Assembly (NCBI GenBank): GCA_964638035.1
Contig: CAZWXD010000002.1
Coordinates: 62,001-126,000, forward strand
Origin: JAGGAG01 sp964638035
GTDB taxonomy: Bacteria; Gemmatimonadota; Gemmatimonadetes; Gemmatimonadales; GWC2-71-9
Reading direction: 5' to 3'
Length of the DNA: 64,000 nt
Shown: piece by piece, positions 33,745-42,226 of the stretch
How positions within the stretch are numbered: the stretch's first letter is position 1
Layout of the letters: the number at the start of each line of letters is the position of its first letter
Position numbers and translations under genes: made by a program
The notes under the pieces: generated by a model
Told to the model about the DNA's origin: nothing
Database searches by the model: none
The model's input: the letters and a program-made list of their open reading frames with translations, nothing else

Positions 33745-34361
33745 GCCGCGGGCTCTTCCTCGTCCTGGAGGGCCCCGAGGGGGCAGGGAAGAGCACCCTG
33801 GCGCTGGCCCTGGCGCGACGCGCGCAGCAACATGGACACGAGGTGGTGTCGGTGCGGGAACCAGGCGGGACGCCGGCCGCCGAGGCCGCGCGCGAGATCC
33901 TGCTGGCGCGGGCGCACCCGGTGGGCCCGGAGGCCGAGCTGTTCCTGGTGCTGGCCGCACGGGCCGACCTCATCCGGCGGATCGTGCGGCCCGCGCTCGA
34001 GGCGGGCAAGCTGGTCATTGGCGACCGCTACGAGCTGTCCACCTGGGCCTACCAGGTCATCGGGCGTGGCTTGCCCGCAACCGAGGTGGCGGCGGCAAAC
34101 ACCCTGGCCACCGGCGGCCTCTCGGCCGACCTGACCCTGGTGCTCGACCTCCCGCCCTCGGTGGGCCGGGCCCGGCAGCTCCAGGGCGGCAAGCAGACCG
34201 ACCGGCTCGACGATGAGGATGCTGCATTCCATGCCCGCGTGGGAGCGGCGTATCTTTCGGCGGCAGGGCCCGGGGTTCATCACCTCGACGCCGCGGCATC
34301 GCCCGATGCGGTGCTGGGGCATGCGTGGGCCATCCTGGCGGAACGCTGGAGGCAGGCATGA
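33741..34361 (+). CDS. tmk: thymidylate kinase
   Basis: 206 residues. It phosphorylates dTMP to dTDP. P-loop GPEGAGKST, VREPGGTPAAEAARE, the DR motif in VIGDRYELSTWAYQ, and a LID segment RQLQGGKQTDRLDDED are visible. ATGA overlap with the next gene, ctpA. Confidence 0.95.
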   Translation: MSRGLFLVLEGPEGAGKSTLALALARRAQQHGHEVVSVREPGGTPAAEAAREILLARAHPVGPEAELFLVLAARADLIRRIVRPALEAGKLVIGDRYELSTWAYQVIGRGLPATEVAAANTLATGGLSADLTLVLDLPPSVGRARQLQGGKQTDRLDDEDAAFHARVGAAYLSAAGPGVHHLDAAASPDAVLGHAWAILAERWRQA

Positions 34362-36028
34362 AGCACCGGTGGAGCATCACGATCGCGATTGCGGCGCTGT
34401 CCTTCCTGAGCGGCGGCTGGCTGCTGCAGCGAGGCGGCCCGACCGGCGGGTTCCGCGATGCGCGGCTCTTCGACGACGTGCTGGACCACGTGCGCCGGTA
34501 TTACGTCGATTCGCTCCCCGAGTCGGAACTCTACGGCAAGGCCACGCGCGGGATGCTGGAGGAGTTGCAGGATCCCTATTCGGTGCTCCTCGCAGGGGAG
34601 GACTACAAGGAGCTGACCGAGATGACCTCCGGCAATTACGCCGGGCTGGGCATCCAGATCGACGTGCGCGATGGATGGATCACCGTGGTGGCGCCCCTGC
34701 CCGACACGCCGGCTGAACGTGCCGGCATCGAGACCGGCGACCAGATCGTCGAAGTGGACGGCAAGTCCACCCAGGGCTGGAACAACGAGCAGGCAGTGAA
34801 GCAGTTGCGGGGCACGGCGGGTTCGGAGGTGGTCATCCGGGTCCGGCGGGCGGGCCTCGACGAGCCGGTGCGGTACACCCTGACGCGTGCCACGATCCAT
34901 TACCGCTCGGTGCAGCCTGGCACCCTGTTCGATGGCGGCGTGGGCTTCATCAGCCTGAACCCGGTGCAGGAGACCTCCGCCCGGGAACTGCAGGACGAGA
35001 TTGCCGGCCTCCGTGGCAAGGGGATGAAGTCGCTCATCCTCGACCTCAGGAACAACCCGGGCGGCTTGCTTGACCAGGGCGTCAAGGTGGCCGACCTCTT
35101 CCTGGATCCGGGGCAGGAAGTGGTCTCGACCCGGGGCCGGGCGCGCGGTGCCACGCGTGAGTTCGTGGACGAGGAGCAGCAGCGCTACCCCGAGCTGCCC
35201 GTGGTCGTCCTGGTCAGCGAGGGTACGGCGAGCGCGGCCGAGATCATTGCCGGTGCGCTGCAGGACCACGACCGTGCGCTCGTGGTTGGCACCCCAACCT
35301 TCGGCAAGGGCCTGGTGCAGACCCTGTATCCGCTGGGTGACCAGACGGCACTCAAGCTCACGACCGCCAGGTGGTACACCCCAAGCGGGCGGACCATCCA
35401 GCGCGTGGCCCGGAACGAGAGCGAGCAGCTGATGCAGACCGCGGCGGACGGCGGGCTGGTTCCCGACTCGCTCGGTGGCCCGCGGGACACGTCCATTGCT
35501 GCCCGGCCGGTCTACCACACCGATGGTGGGCGCGTGGTGCGCGGCGGCGGCGGGATCGTTCCCGACCTCATCGTGCGCCAGGACACGCTCACGACCGGCG
35601 AGCGCGACTTCTTCCGGGCCCTGGGCGACAAGGGCCAGGCCTACCGCGACGTGCTCACCACCTACGCCCTCGACCTCAAGAAGGCCCGGACGGTGACAAG
35701 CGAGAAGTTCGTGGTGACGCCGGCCATGCGGCAGGAGGTCTATACCCGGCTCCGCGCCAAGGGGGCCACGGTCTCGCCAGACGCGTTCAAGGCGGCAGGA
35801 CCGCTGGTCGATGCCCACCTGGGATACGAGGTGGCACGCTACGTGTTCGGCCGGCCGGCCGAGTTCCGGCGGCGGGCACATGATGACCCGCAGGTGCAGG
35901 CCGCGCTCGGCATGCTGCACCGGGCACAGACCCCGAAGGACCTCCTGGCCCTTGCGGCCGCCGATTCGGCCGCTGCGTCGGGCACCATCGCGGCACCCCC
36001 CAGGACGCAGCAGCCCACCGTACGATGA
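34358..36028 (+). CDS. C-terminal processing peptidase (S41 family)
   Basis: 556 residues with an N-terminal signal/anchor (ITIAIAALSFLSGGWLL). The PDZ domain (about 95-190) reads GNYAGLGIQIDVRDGWITVV, and DTPAERAGIETGDQIVEVDGKS. The peptidase has ILDLRNNPGGLLDQGVKVADLF, the catalytic Ser in SEGTASAAEII and the Lys in GTPTFGKGLVQT. The C-terminal 150 residues are helical. CtpA/Prc-type enzymes trim or degrade periplasmic proteins and adjust peptidoglycan hydrolases. Overlaps tmk and the following gene by four bases. Confidence 0.92.
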   Translation: MKHRWSITIAIAALSFLSGGWLLQRGGPTGGFRDARLFDDVLDHVRRYYVDSLPESELYGKATRGMLEELQDPYSVLLAGEDYKELTEMTSGNYAGLGIQIDVRDGWITVVAPLPDTPAERAGIETGDQIVEVDGKSTQGWNNEQAVKQLRGTAGSEVVIRVRRAGLDEPVRYTLTRATIHYRSVQPGTLFDGGVGFISLNPVQETSARELQDEIAGLRGKGMKSLILDLRNNPGGLLDQGVKVADLFLDPGQEVVSTRGRARGATREFVDEEQQRYPELPVVVLVSEGTASAAEIIAGALQDHDRALVVGTPTFGKGLVQTLYPLGDQTALKLTTARWYTPSGRTIQRVARNESEQLMQTAADGGLVPDSLGGPRDTSIAARPVYHTDGGRVVRGGGGIVPDLIVRQDTLTTGERDFFRALGDKGQAYRDVLTTYALDLKKARTVTSEKFVVTPAMRQEVYTRLRAKGATVSPDAFKAAGPLVDAHLGYEVARYVFGRPAEFRRRAHDDPQVQAALGMLHRAQTPKDLLALAAADSAAASGTIAAPPRTQQPTVR

Positions 36029-36891
36029 GCGCTGATCGTCCGCCCCTGTCCGTCGCCATCATCGGCGCCGGGCGTGCGGGGCGGGCGCTCGCGCTGGCGC
36101 TGGTGCGTGCCGCCATCCCGGTGCGCGTCTGCACCAGGCGCAGTGGCGCCCCGATTGCCGCCGGGCTCGAGTGCACCCCCGAGCCCTGGGCCGACGTGCT
36201 GGCCGGCGCGGACGTGGTGCTCCTGGCCGTGCCGGATTCTGCAATCGGCGACGTTGCACGGCACCTTGCCCCGACCGGCCTTCCGAAGGCGGTGGTGCTT
36301 CACTGTTCCGGGGTGCTCGACCGTTCCGTGCTCGCACCCCTCGAGGGTCGCGCCCGCGGCCTGGGTTCGTTCCACCCCCTGCAGACGCTGGCGGGCGACA
36401 CGGATGCGGCGGAGCGCCTGCAGGCGGCGTTCGTGGCCCTCGAGGGCGATGCCGCGGCAGTGGCGGCCGGGCGGGAGCTGGCGGGCCTGCTGCAGATGCG
36501 TCCCATTGAGGTCGATGCGGCCCGGAAGCCCCTCTACCACGCGGGTGCCGTGATCATGGCCAACTACACCGTGGTGCTCGCGGCCTTGGCTGAGCGGGTG
36601 GCGCGTGCCGCAGGCATCCCGGCCGATGCAGCGGGGCGGATCTACCTCCCGCTCCTCGAGGGCACGCTCAGGAACCTCGAGGCGCTCGGGCCGGTGTCGG
36701 CGCTCACGGGGCCGATCCAGCGCGGCGACGCCACGACGGTGCAGCGGCACCTTGCCGCACTCGATCCCGGGTCGCGGGCACTGTATCGCGTGCTGGGGCG
36801 GGAGGCGCTGGAGCTGGCGCGCGCCGGTGGCCTGGAGGAGCACAAGGCGCAGGCGGTCGCGGCGCTGCTGGAGGGCGGCGGGGGGCCGTAG
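36025..36891 (+). CDS. Rossmann-like / DUF2520 protein
   Basis: 288 residues. The NAD(P)-binding start VAIIGAGRAGRALALALV and VLLAVPDSAIGDVA match the Rossmann-like half of the family; GSFHPLQTLA and HAGAVIMANYTVVLAALAERV match the DUF2520 helical half. Members look like ketopantoate-reductase-type dehydrogenases of unknown substrate. Last gene of the plus-strand operon; it ends 16 bases from the convergent lolA stop. Confidence 0.87.
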   Translation: MSADRPPLSVAIIGAGRAGRALALALVRAAIPVRVCTRRSGAPIAAGLECTPEPWADVLAGADVVLLAVPDSAIGDVARHLAPTGLPKAVVLHCSGVLDRSVLAPLEGRARGLGSFHPLQTLAGDTDAAERLQAAFVALEGDAAAVAAGRELAGLLQMRPIEVDAARKPLYHAGAVIMANYTVVLAALAERVARAAGIPADAAGRIYLPLLEGTLRNLEALGPVSALTGPIQRGDATTVQRHLAALDPGSRALYRVLGREALELARAGGLEEHKAQAVAALLEGGGGP

Positions 36892-36906
36892 CGCCGCGAT
36901 GCGGTG

Positions 36907-37593
36907 CTACTGGTCGATCACGCGGACGCCGCTCGGCACCTTGAAGGCGAAGGTACTCGCCGTCACCGGCTCGTTGGTCCGCACCTTCGAGAGCGTCAGC
37001 GTGCGGGTGCCGCCGGCGCGCTCGTCGATGACCAGCCGCCGCGGAAGGGCCGAGTCCCGGTCGAGCCAGAGGACAGCCCGGCGAAACGGGATGTCGTCCG
37101 AGAGCGGCTCGAGTTGCACCACGTCGGCCGCTGCAAAGTTCACGAAGTCGCGCTTGAGGTAGGTGACCCGGTAGCGCTGGGCTGGCTTGTCGAGCAGCCA
37201 CGCCAGGATGTTGAACCCGTACACCGGCCCGGTGGGCAGTGGCATCCGGAGCACCTGGCCGGGCGTGGTGCTGGGCGTATACACCCAGACGTGCTCGCCG
37301 TCGATCACGATGGCATCGCCCCTGGGGTCCGTGAAGCGCATGCTCAGCTTGTTCTGCCCCGCCTGCTGCAGCCGGCCCTTGCTCTCGAAGGTTCCGATGT
37401 TCTCGTCGTCGATCACCTGCACGAAATCTGCCGAGAGCGACGTGAGGCTGCGGTAGGCCCGCGACGCCCGTCCCACGATGGCATTGGCGTCATCCTGTGC
37501 CCGGGCGACCGACGGGGTGGCGGCGAGGGCAAGGAGGGAGGACAGGGCGAGCAGGGCCGACCGCGTGCGCCGGGCGTGACGACCCGGCGTCAT
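36907..37593 (-). CDS. lolA: outer-membrane lipoprotein carrier protein LolA
   Basis: 228 residues with a signal peptide (ALLALSSLLALAATPSVARAQ). The mature part has SLSADFVQVIDDE, FESKGRLQQAGQNKLSMRFTDP, DGEHVWVYTPSTTPGQVLRMPL and the closing strands typical of the LolA half-barrel. It shuttles lipoproteins from the inner membrane to LolB or its equivalent. It starts inside the aroF stop (ATGA), an unusual partner for LolA, and no lolB or lolCDE is in the window. Confidence 0.87.
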   Translation of the reverse strand: MTPGRHARRTRSALLALSSLLALAATPSVARAQDDANAIVGRASRAYRSLTSLSADFVQVIDDENIGTFESKGRLQQAGQNKLSMRFTDPRGDAIVIDGEHVWVYTPSTTPGQVLRMPLPTGPVYGFNILAWLLDKPAQRYRVTYLKRDFVNFAAADVVQLEPLSDDIPFRRAVLWLDRDSALPRRLVIDERAGGTRTLTLSKVRTNEPVTASTFAFKVPSGVRVIDQ

Positions 37594-38630
37594 CGCGCTG
37601 CCCCTGCACCGGTCGCCACGCTCCGCCCAATCGCCTCGGCAATCACCCGTACCTGCCGCATCAGGTCCTCGAACTCATCCAGGTTCACGGTCTGCACCCC
37701 GTCGGAGAGCGCCCGCTCGGGCTCGGTATGCACCTCGATGAGGAGCCCGTCGGCCCCGGCCGCCACGGCGGCGCGCGCCACGGCCGGGACGATGTCGCGC
37801 CGCCCGGTGCCATGGCTCGGGTCGGCCACGATGGGCAGGTGCGACAGGCGCTGCACCACCGGGATGGCGGCCACGTCGAAGAGGTTGCGGGTGGCCGGGT
37901 CGAAGCCGCGGAGCCCGCGCTCGCAGAGGATGACATCGGGGTTGCCCTCCGCCAGGATGTACTCGGCCGAGAGCAGGAGGTCCTGGATGGTGGCGGCGAG
38001 CCCGCGCTTGAGCAGCACCGGCTTGCCGCAGCGGCCCGCCTTCCGCAGCAGCGGGAAGTTCTGCATGTTGCGGGCGCCGAGCTGGACGATGTCCGCCACC
38101 TCCGCCACCTGGTCCACCTGCTCGGCGTCCATGGCTTCGGTGATGATGAGGAGGCCCGTCTCGGCGCGGGCCCGCGCCAGGAACTCGAGGCCCTTCCGGC
38201 CCAGTCCCTGGAACGAATAGGGAGAGGACCTGGGCTTGAACGCGCCGCCCCGGAGCAGCGTGGCGCCCGCCGCCCGCACGCCCCGCGCGATGGCCACCAC
38301 CTGCGCCTCGCTCTCGACCGAGCAGGGCCCGGCCATCACCACGAGCTCATCGCCCCCGATCGTCACCCCGCCCGCCAGGCGGATGACCGTCGTCTCGGGC
38401 TTCCACTCACGTGAGACCTGCTTGTAGGGCCGGGTGACATAGATGATCTCGGCCACCCCGGGCAGGCTTGCCACACGCGAGCCATCCACCCGGCCATCGT
38501 TGCCCACGAGGCCCACGGTCGTGCGCTGCTTTCCCGGCAGCGACCGTGCCTCGTATCCCATGGCCTCGATGGTCTCCACGACCCGCCGGACCTCGGCCTC
38601 GGTGGCGTCGTGGCGCATGACTACGAGCAT
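37590..38630 (-). CDS. aroF: 3-deoxy-7-phosphoheptulonate synthase (DAHP synthase)
   Basis: 346 residues. It makes DAHP from phosphoenolpyruvate and erythrose 4-phosphate, the entry to aromatic synthesis. Residues 1-70 are the ACT-like extension of the type I beta form (MLVVMRHDATEAEVRRVVETIEAMGYEA). The barrel shows AGPCSVESEAQVVAIARGVRAAGA, RGGAFKPRSSPYSFQGLG, VQLGARNMQNFPLLR, ILCERGLRGFD, VADPSHGTGRRD and a final metal-binding EVHTEPERALSDG. Upstream is a repeat-rich gap after smc. Confidence 0.95.
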   Translation of the reverse strand: MLVVMRHDATEAEVRRVVETIEAMGYEARSLPGKQRTTVGLVGNDGRVDGSRVASLPGVAEIIYVTRPYKQVSREWKPETTVIRLAGGVTIGGDELVVMAGPCSVESEAQVVAIARGVRAAGATLLRGGAFKPRSSPYSFQGLGRKGLEFLARARAETGLLIITEAMDAEQVDQVAEVADIVQLGARNMQNFPLLRKAGRCGKPVLLKRGLAATIQDLLLSAEYILAEGNPDVILCERGLRGFDPATRNLFDVAAIPVVQRLSHLPIVADPSHGTGRRDIVPAVARAAVAAGADGLLIEVHTEPERALSDGVQTVNLDEFEDLMRQVRVIAEAIGRSVATGAGAAR

Positions 38631-38650
38631 GGAGGCTCCATTGAAAGGGC

Positions 38651-38734
38651 GTCAGGACGTCAGGGCGTCAGGGCGTCAAGGCGTCAAGGGTCAAGATACG
38701 TGGACGGCTTCCGTCCCTGACGCCCTGACGTCCC
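38651..38734. repeat. intergenic CCTGACG(C) repeat cluster, site 2, with a 19-bp perfect inverted repeat
   Basis: GGACGTCAGGGCGTCAGGG at 38655-38673 is the exact reverse complement of 38715-38733, with 41 bases between. It begins two bases after the smc stop read on the minus strand and ends 25 bases before aroF. Transcripts leaving smc would fold into a long stem, which may act as a terminator, a processing site or an RNA stabiliser. The sequence units are the same as at 23767-23846 and 43661-43687. Confidence 0.75.
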
Positions 38735-41700
38735 CTACGCCACGGCCTGCTCCCCCAACCGGACCCCGACGATCGTCGACACCCCAGGCTCCTGCATCGT
38801 GACCCCGTACACGGCATCCGCCGCCTGCATGGTGCGCGGGTTGTGGGTGATCACGATGAACTGCGTGTCCTTCTTGAACTCGTCCAGCAGGCGCGTGAAG
38901 CGCCCGACGTTCGCGTCGTCGAGCGGCGCATCGACCTCGTCCATGAGGCAGAACGGGCTCGGCTTGGTGAGGTAGATGCTGAAGAGCAGGGAGGTGGCCA
39001 CCAGCGTTCGCTCGCCCGACGAGAGCAGGTGGATCCGCTGGGTCTTCTTGCCCCTCGGCGAGGCGTGGATCTCGATCTCGCTCTCCAGCGGCTCGTCGGG
39101 GTTCGTGAGCCGCAGCTCGCACTCCCCGCCGCCGAACAGGGTCTGGAAGACGTTCTGGAAGTGCCCCTGGACGGCATGGAAGGTGTCGAGGAAGAGGGTG
39201 CGAGCCGTCCCGTCGATCTCCCGGATGGCCTGGAGGAGCGACTGTCGGGCACTCACGAGGTCGTCCCGCTGGGTGGTGAGGAACTCGAGCCGCTTGCTCT
39301 CCTCGGCGTGCTCCTCCATGGCCAGCGGGTTCACCGGGCCGATGCCGTCGAGCTGCTCCACCACTCGTGCCGCCTCAGCCTCGAGCGTCTCCAGGTCGAT
39401 GTCGAGCGGCGTGAAGCCTTCCAGCAGCGCGTCATACGGCTTGCGCCATTCCGCCTCGATCCGCTCGGCGATCCGTGCCCTGAGTCCTGCGGCCTCGGTG
39501 CGCTGGACCTGGATCTGGTGGCTCTCCTCGACGAGCGCCTCCACCTCCTGGCGGATGTGGCCGAGGTCGCCCTCGGCCTCCTGCAGCGTGGCGTCGGCAT
39601 CGGCCAGGGCCAGCTCCATGTCCGTGGCGGCGGCTTCCAGCTCGAGGCGTGCGACGCGCCGTTCCGCCCGGGCGGCCTGCCAATCGGCCCGCTGCTGGTC
39701 AAGCGCGGCACTGGACCGGCCCAGCTCGTCGAGCTCCGTGCCGAGGCTTGCAATCGTGGTCGTGGCCTCGGCCTGGAGGGCGGTCACGCGCTCCGTCCGG
39801 TCGGCGGCTGCGCGCACCCGTGCCGCCACGTGCGCTTCCTGCACCTGCCAGTGCACCCGCTGCTCCCGGGCCGTCTCCTGCTCGCCTTCCAGGGCCTGCA
39901 GCGCCGAGCGTACCGCGTCCAGGTGCTGGTCACGCCGGGCCCGCTCCACGGCGAGGCGTTCGAGCTGCTGGTCAATGGCCTCGATCCGTGCGTGCGCCAC
40001 CTGCAACCGCTCGTTCACCCGCTCGAGCTGCTGGGTGCCTGCGGTGGCCTCGCGAACGAGTGCCGCGACGCGCCGGAGGGCCTCCTCCCGGGCAGCCACG
40101 GCCTGGCGCTCGGCCTCGCGAAGGGCATCGGCTGCCGCGACGGCAGTGGTGACCTCGCCCTCGAGGGCCGCGAAGCGTGAGAGGGTGTCCTGCAGCGCAC
40201 CCTCGGCGCCGCGGAAGGCGGCCTCGGCGGACCCCACGTCGTGGGCCAGCGACTCCAGTTCGGCGCGGCGGCGGAGTGGCCCGCTCTGCTGCGACGCCGC
40301 AAGGAAGACGGCACCGCTCGCGCGCCGCAGGACCAGGCCTGCCGCGTCCATGACCTGGGAGCCGGCGAGGGCTGCGCTGACCCAGCCCGCGGCGGGGCCA
40401 TCCGCCCGAAGGCGACCGAGCATCGGGTGCGGTTCGCCACCCTGCGCCGGGCCAGGCTCGACCGGGAGGAGCACGAGGGCGCCCGGCCGGTGCTCGGCGT
40501 GCCAGGCCTGGATGGCCGGGATGACCGACAAGTCACGAACCAGGACTGCGTGCATCCACTCGCCCAGGAGGCGCTCGGCCAGTTCGGCATCGGAGCGCTC
40601 CGTGGCCACGAAGTCACTAAGCGGTCCCAGCACCTGGCCGCCGAAGAGGTCACGTGCCTGCAGCAGGGCCTGGGCCGCGGGGGCCAGTCCCACGCGCTCG
40701 CGTTCCAGCTCCTCCAGCGCCTGCCGTCGCGCGCTGAGCTGCGCCAGCGCCTCTTCCGCGCTGCGACGCGTGGCCCGGAGGTGTGCTTCGCGCTCGCGCA
40801 CCTCGCCAAGCTGGTGGCGTGCCGCCTCGACCGCGGCCAGTGCCCGGCGGACCTCGAAACCCTGGAAGGAGGCGCGCTCCATCAGGTGGTCCCGCTCCCG
40901 CTCGGCTGCCGCGACCTCCTCGCGCAAGGCGGTGCCCTGCGCGTCGGCCTGCTCGGCCCGCTCGCGGAGCGCCGCCAGTTCCCGGTCGAGCGCGGAGCGC
41001 TCGCTCTCGAGCGCGGTCACCGCCTGGTGGTCGCGTTGGGCCTCCTGCTCCAGGCGGCGCACCTGCTCGCGCTGCTCCGTGAGGCGCAGGCGCACTTCCT
41101 CTTCCCGCGTGGCCCTGCCATCGAGCTCCGCCCGGATGGCTGCGTGCTCCGCATCGGCGTCGCTGCGCTCCACCTGGGCGGCCTCGAACTCCACCAGGGC
41201 CTGGGCCGCCCGTGCCTGCATCTGGGCCCGCTCCTCCGACGCCCGCAACCGGCGCGACTCCAGGTTGGCCAGCCGCTCCTGCGCCAGCGCGAGGTCGCCC
41301 TCGAGGCGGCCCAGCTCCACTCGCACGCTCGCCAGTCGCGACGCCACCTCGGTGCGCTCGCCCTCGGCCAGGTGACGGCTGCGCGAGGCGGTCTCGCGGC
41401 GCTGCTCACACCCGGCCAGGGCCTGCCGCCGGGCCGGGAGGAGCGCATCCAGCTCGACGCCACGCCCCGCATTGGCCTCGGTTTCGGCGGCGAGCCGCTC
41501 CAGGTGCCGGCCGGCCAGGGTCATCTGCAGGGCGAACTTCTCTTCAGTGAGCCGGGCGTGCCGCTCGGTGCGCCCCTTCTGGCGCGCGAGGCTCCGCAGC
41601 TGCGACTGCACCTCGGCAATGAGGTCCTCGACGCGTTGCAGGTCCTGCTGCGTCTCCTCCAGGCGGCGTTCCGACGAGTGCTTCCGGTCGCGGTACAGGC

Positions 41701-42202
41701 TGATTCCCGCGGCCTCCTCGAAGAGGGAGCGGCGCTCGTCGGCCCGGTCCGAGAGGAGCAACTCGATCATCTTGGCCTCGATCACCACCCCGGCGTCGCT
41801 GCCGAGCCCCGTGCCGCGGAGGAGGTCCTGGATGTCGCGCAGCCGCACCGGTGCCTTGTTGAGGAGGTAGTCACTCTGCCCGGAGCGGGAGAGCCGCCGG
41901 GTGATGACCACTTCCTGGTACGCAATCGGGAGGTCGCCGTCGCTATTGTCGAGGTAGAGCGAGACCTCGGTCAGGTTGACCGGGCGCCGGGTGGCGGCCC
42001 CCTGGAAGATGACGTCCTCCATCTTCCCGCCGCGCAGCAACCGGGCCGACTGCTCACCCAGCACCCACCGCACGGCATCGGACACGTTGGACTTGCCACA
42101 GCCGTTGGGGCCGACAATCGAGGTGACCCCGTCCTCGAACTCCAGGGTCACGGTGTCGGCGAACGACTTGAAGCCGGAGAGTTCGAGCTTGGTGAGCTTC
42201 AT
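38735..42202 (-). CDS. smc: chromosome segregation protein SMC
   Basis: 1155 residues. Head parts: VGPNGCGKSNVSDAVRWVLGEQ (Walker A) at the N-terminus, and at the C-terminus an ABC signature written LSSGERT instead of the usual LSGGE, Walker B FCLMDEVDAPLDDANV and the D/H-loop ITHNPRTM. Long coiled coils (about 165-500 and 680-1000) flank a hinge near 505-680 with LGPLSDFV. It should form the dimeric condensin that organises the nucleoid; no scpA/scpB is in the window. It starts behind AGGACC. Confidence 0.96.
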   Translation of the reverse strand: MKLTKLELSGFKSFADTVTLEFEDGVTSIVGPNGCGKSNVSDAVRWVLGEQSARLLRGGKMEDVIFQGAATRRPVNLTEVSLYLDNSDGDLPIAYQEVVITRRLSRSGQSDYLLNKAPVRLRDIQDLLRGTGLGSDAGVVIEAKMIELLLSDRADERRSLFEEAAGISLYRDRKHSSERRLEETQQDLQRVEDLIAEVQSQLRSLARQKGRTERHARLTEEKFALQMTLAGRHLERLAAETEANAGRGVELDALLPARRQALAGCEQRRETASRSRHLAEGERTEVASRLASVRVELGRLEGDLALAQERLANLESRRLRASEERAQMQARAAQALVEFEAAQVERSDADAEHAAIRAELDGRATREEEVRLRLTEQREQVRRLEQEAQRDHQAVTALESERSALDRELAALRERAEQADAQGTALREEVAAAERERDHLMERASFQGFEVRRALAAVEAARHQLGEVREREAHLRATRRSAEEALAQLSARRQALEELERERVGLAPAAQALLQARDLFGGQVLGPLSDFVATERSDAELAERLLGEWMHAVLVRDLSVIPAIQAWHAEHRPGALVLLPVEPGPAQGGEPHPMLGRLRADGPAAGWVSAALAGSQVMDAAGLVLRRASGAVFLAASQQSGPLRRRAELESLAHDVGSAEAAFRGAEGALQDTLSRFAALEGEVTTAVAAADALREAERQAVAAREEALRRVAALVREATAGTQQLERVNERLQVAHARIEAIDQQLERLAVERARRDQHLDAVRSALQALEGEQETAREQRVHWQVQEAHVAARVRAAADRTERVTALQAEATTTIASLGTELDELGRSSAALDQQRADWQAARAERRVARLELEAAATDMELALADADATLQEAEGDLGHIRQEVEALVEESHQIQVQRTEAAGLRARIAERIEAEWRKPYDALLEGFTPLDIDLETLEAEAARVVEQLDGIGPVNPLAMEEHAEESKRLEFLTTQRDDLVSARQSLLQAIREIDGTARTLFLDTFHAVQGHFQNVFQTLFGGGECELRLTNPDEPLESEIEIHASPRGKKTQRIHLLSSGERTLVATSLLFSIYLTKPSPFCLMDEVDAPLDDANVGRFTRLLDEFKKDTQFIVITHNPRTMQAADAVYGVTMQEPGVSTIVGVRLGEQAVA

Positions 42203-42226
42203 GGAAGGTCCTGGCTCAGTGAGGTG

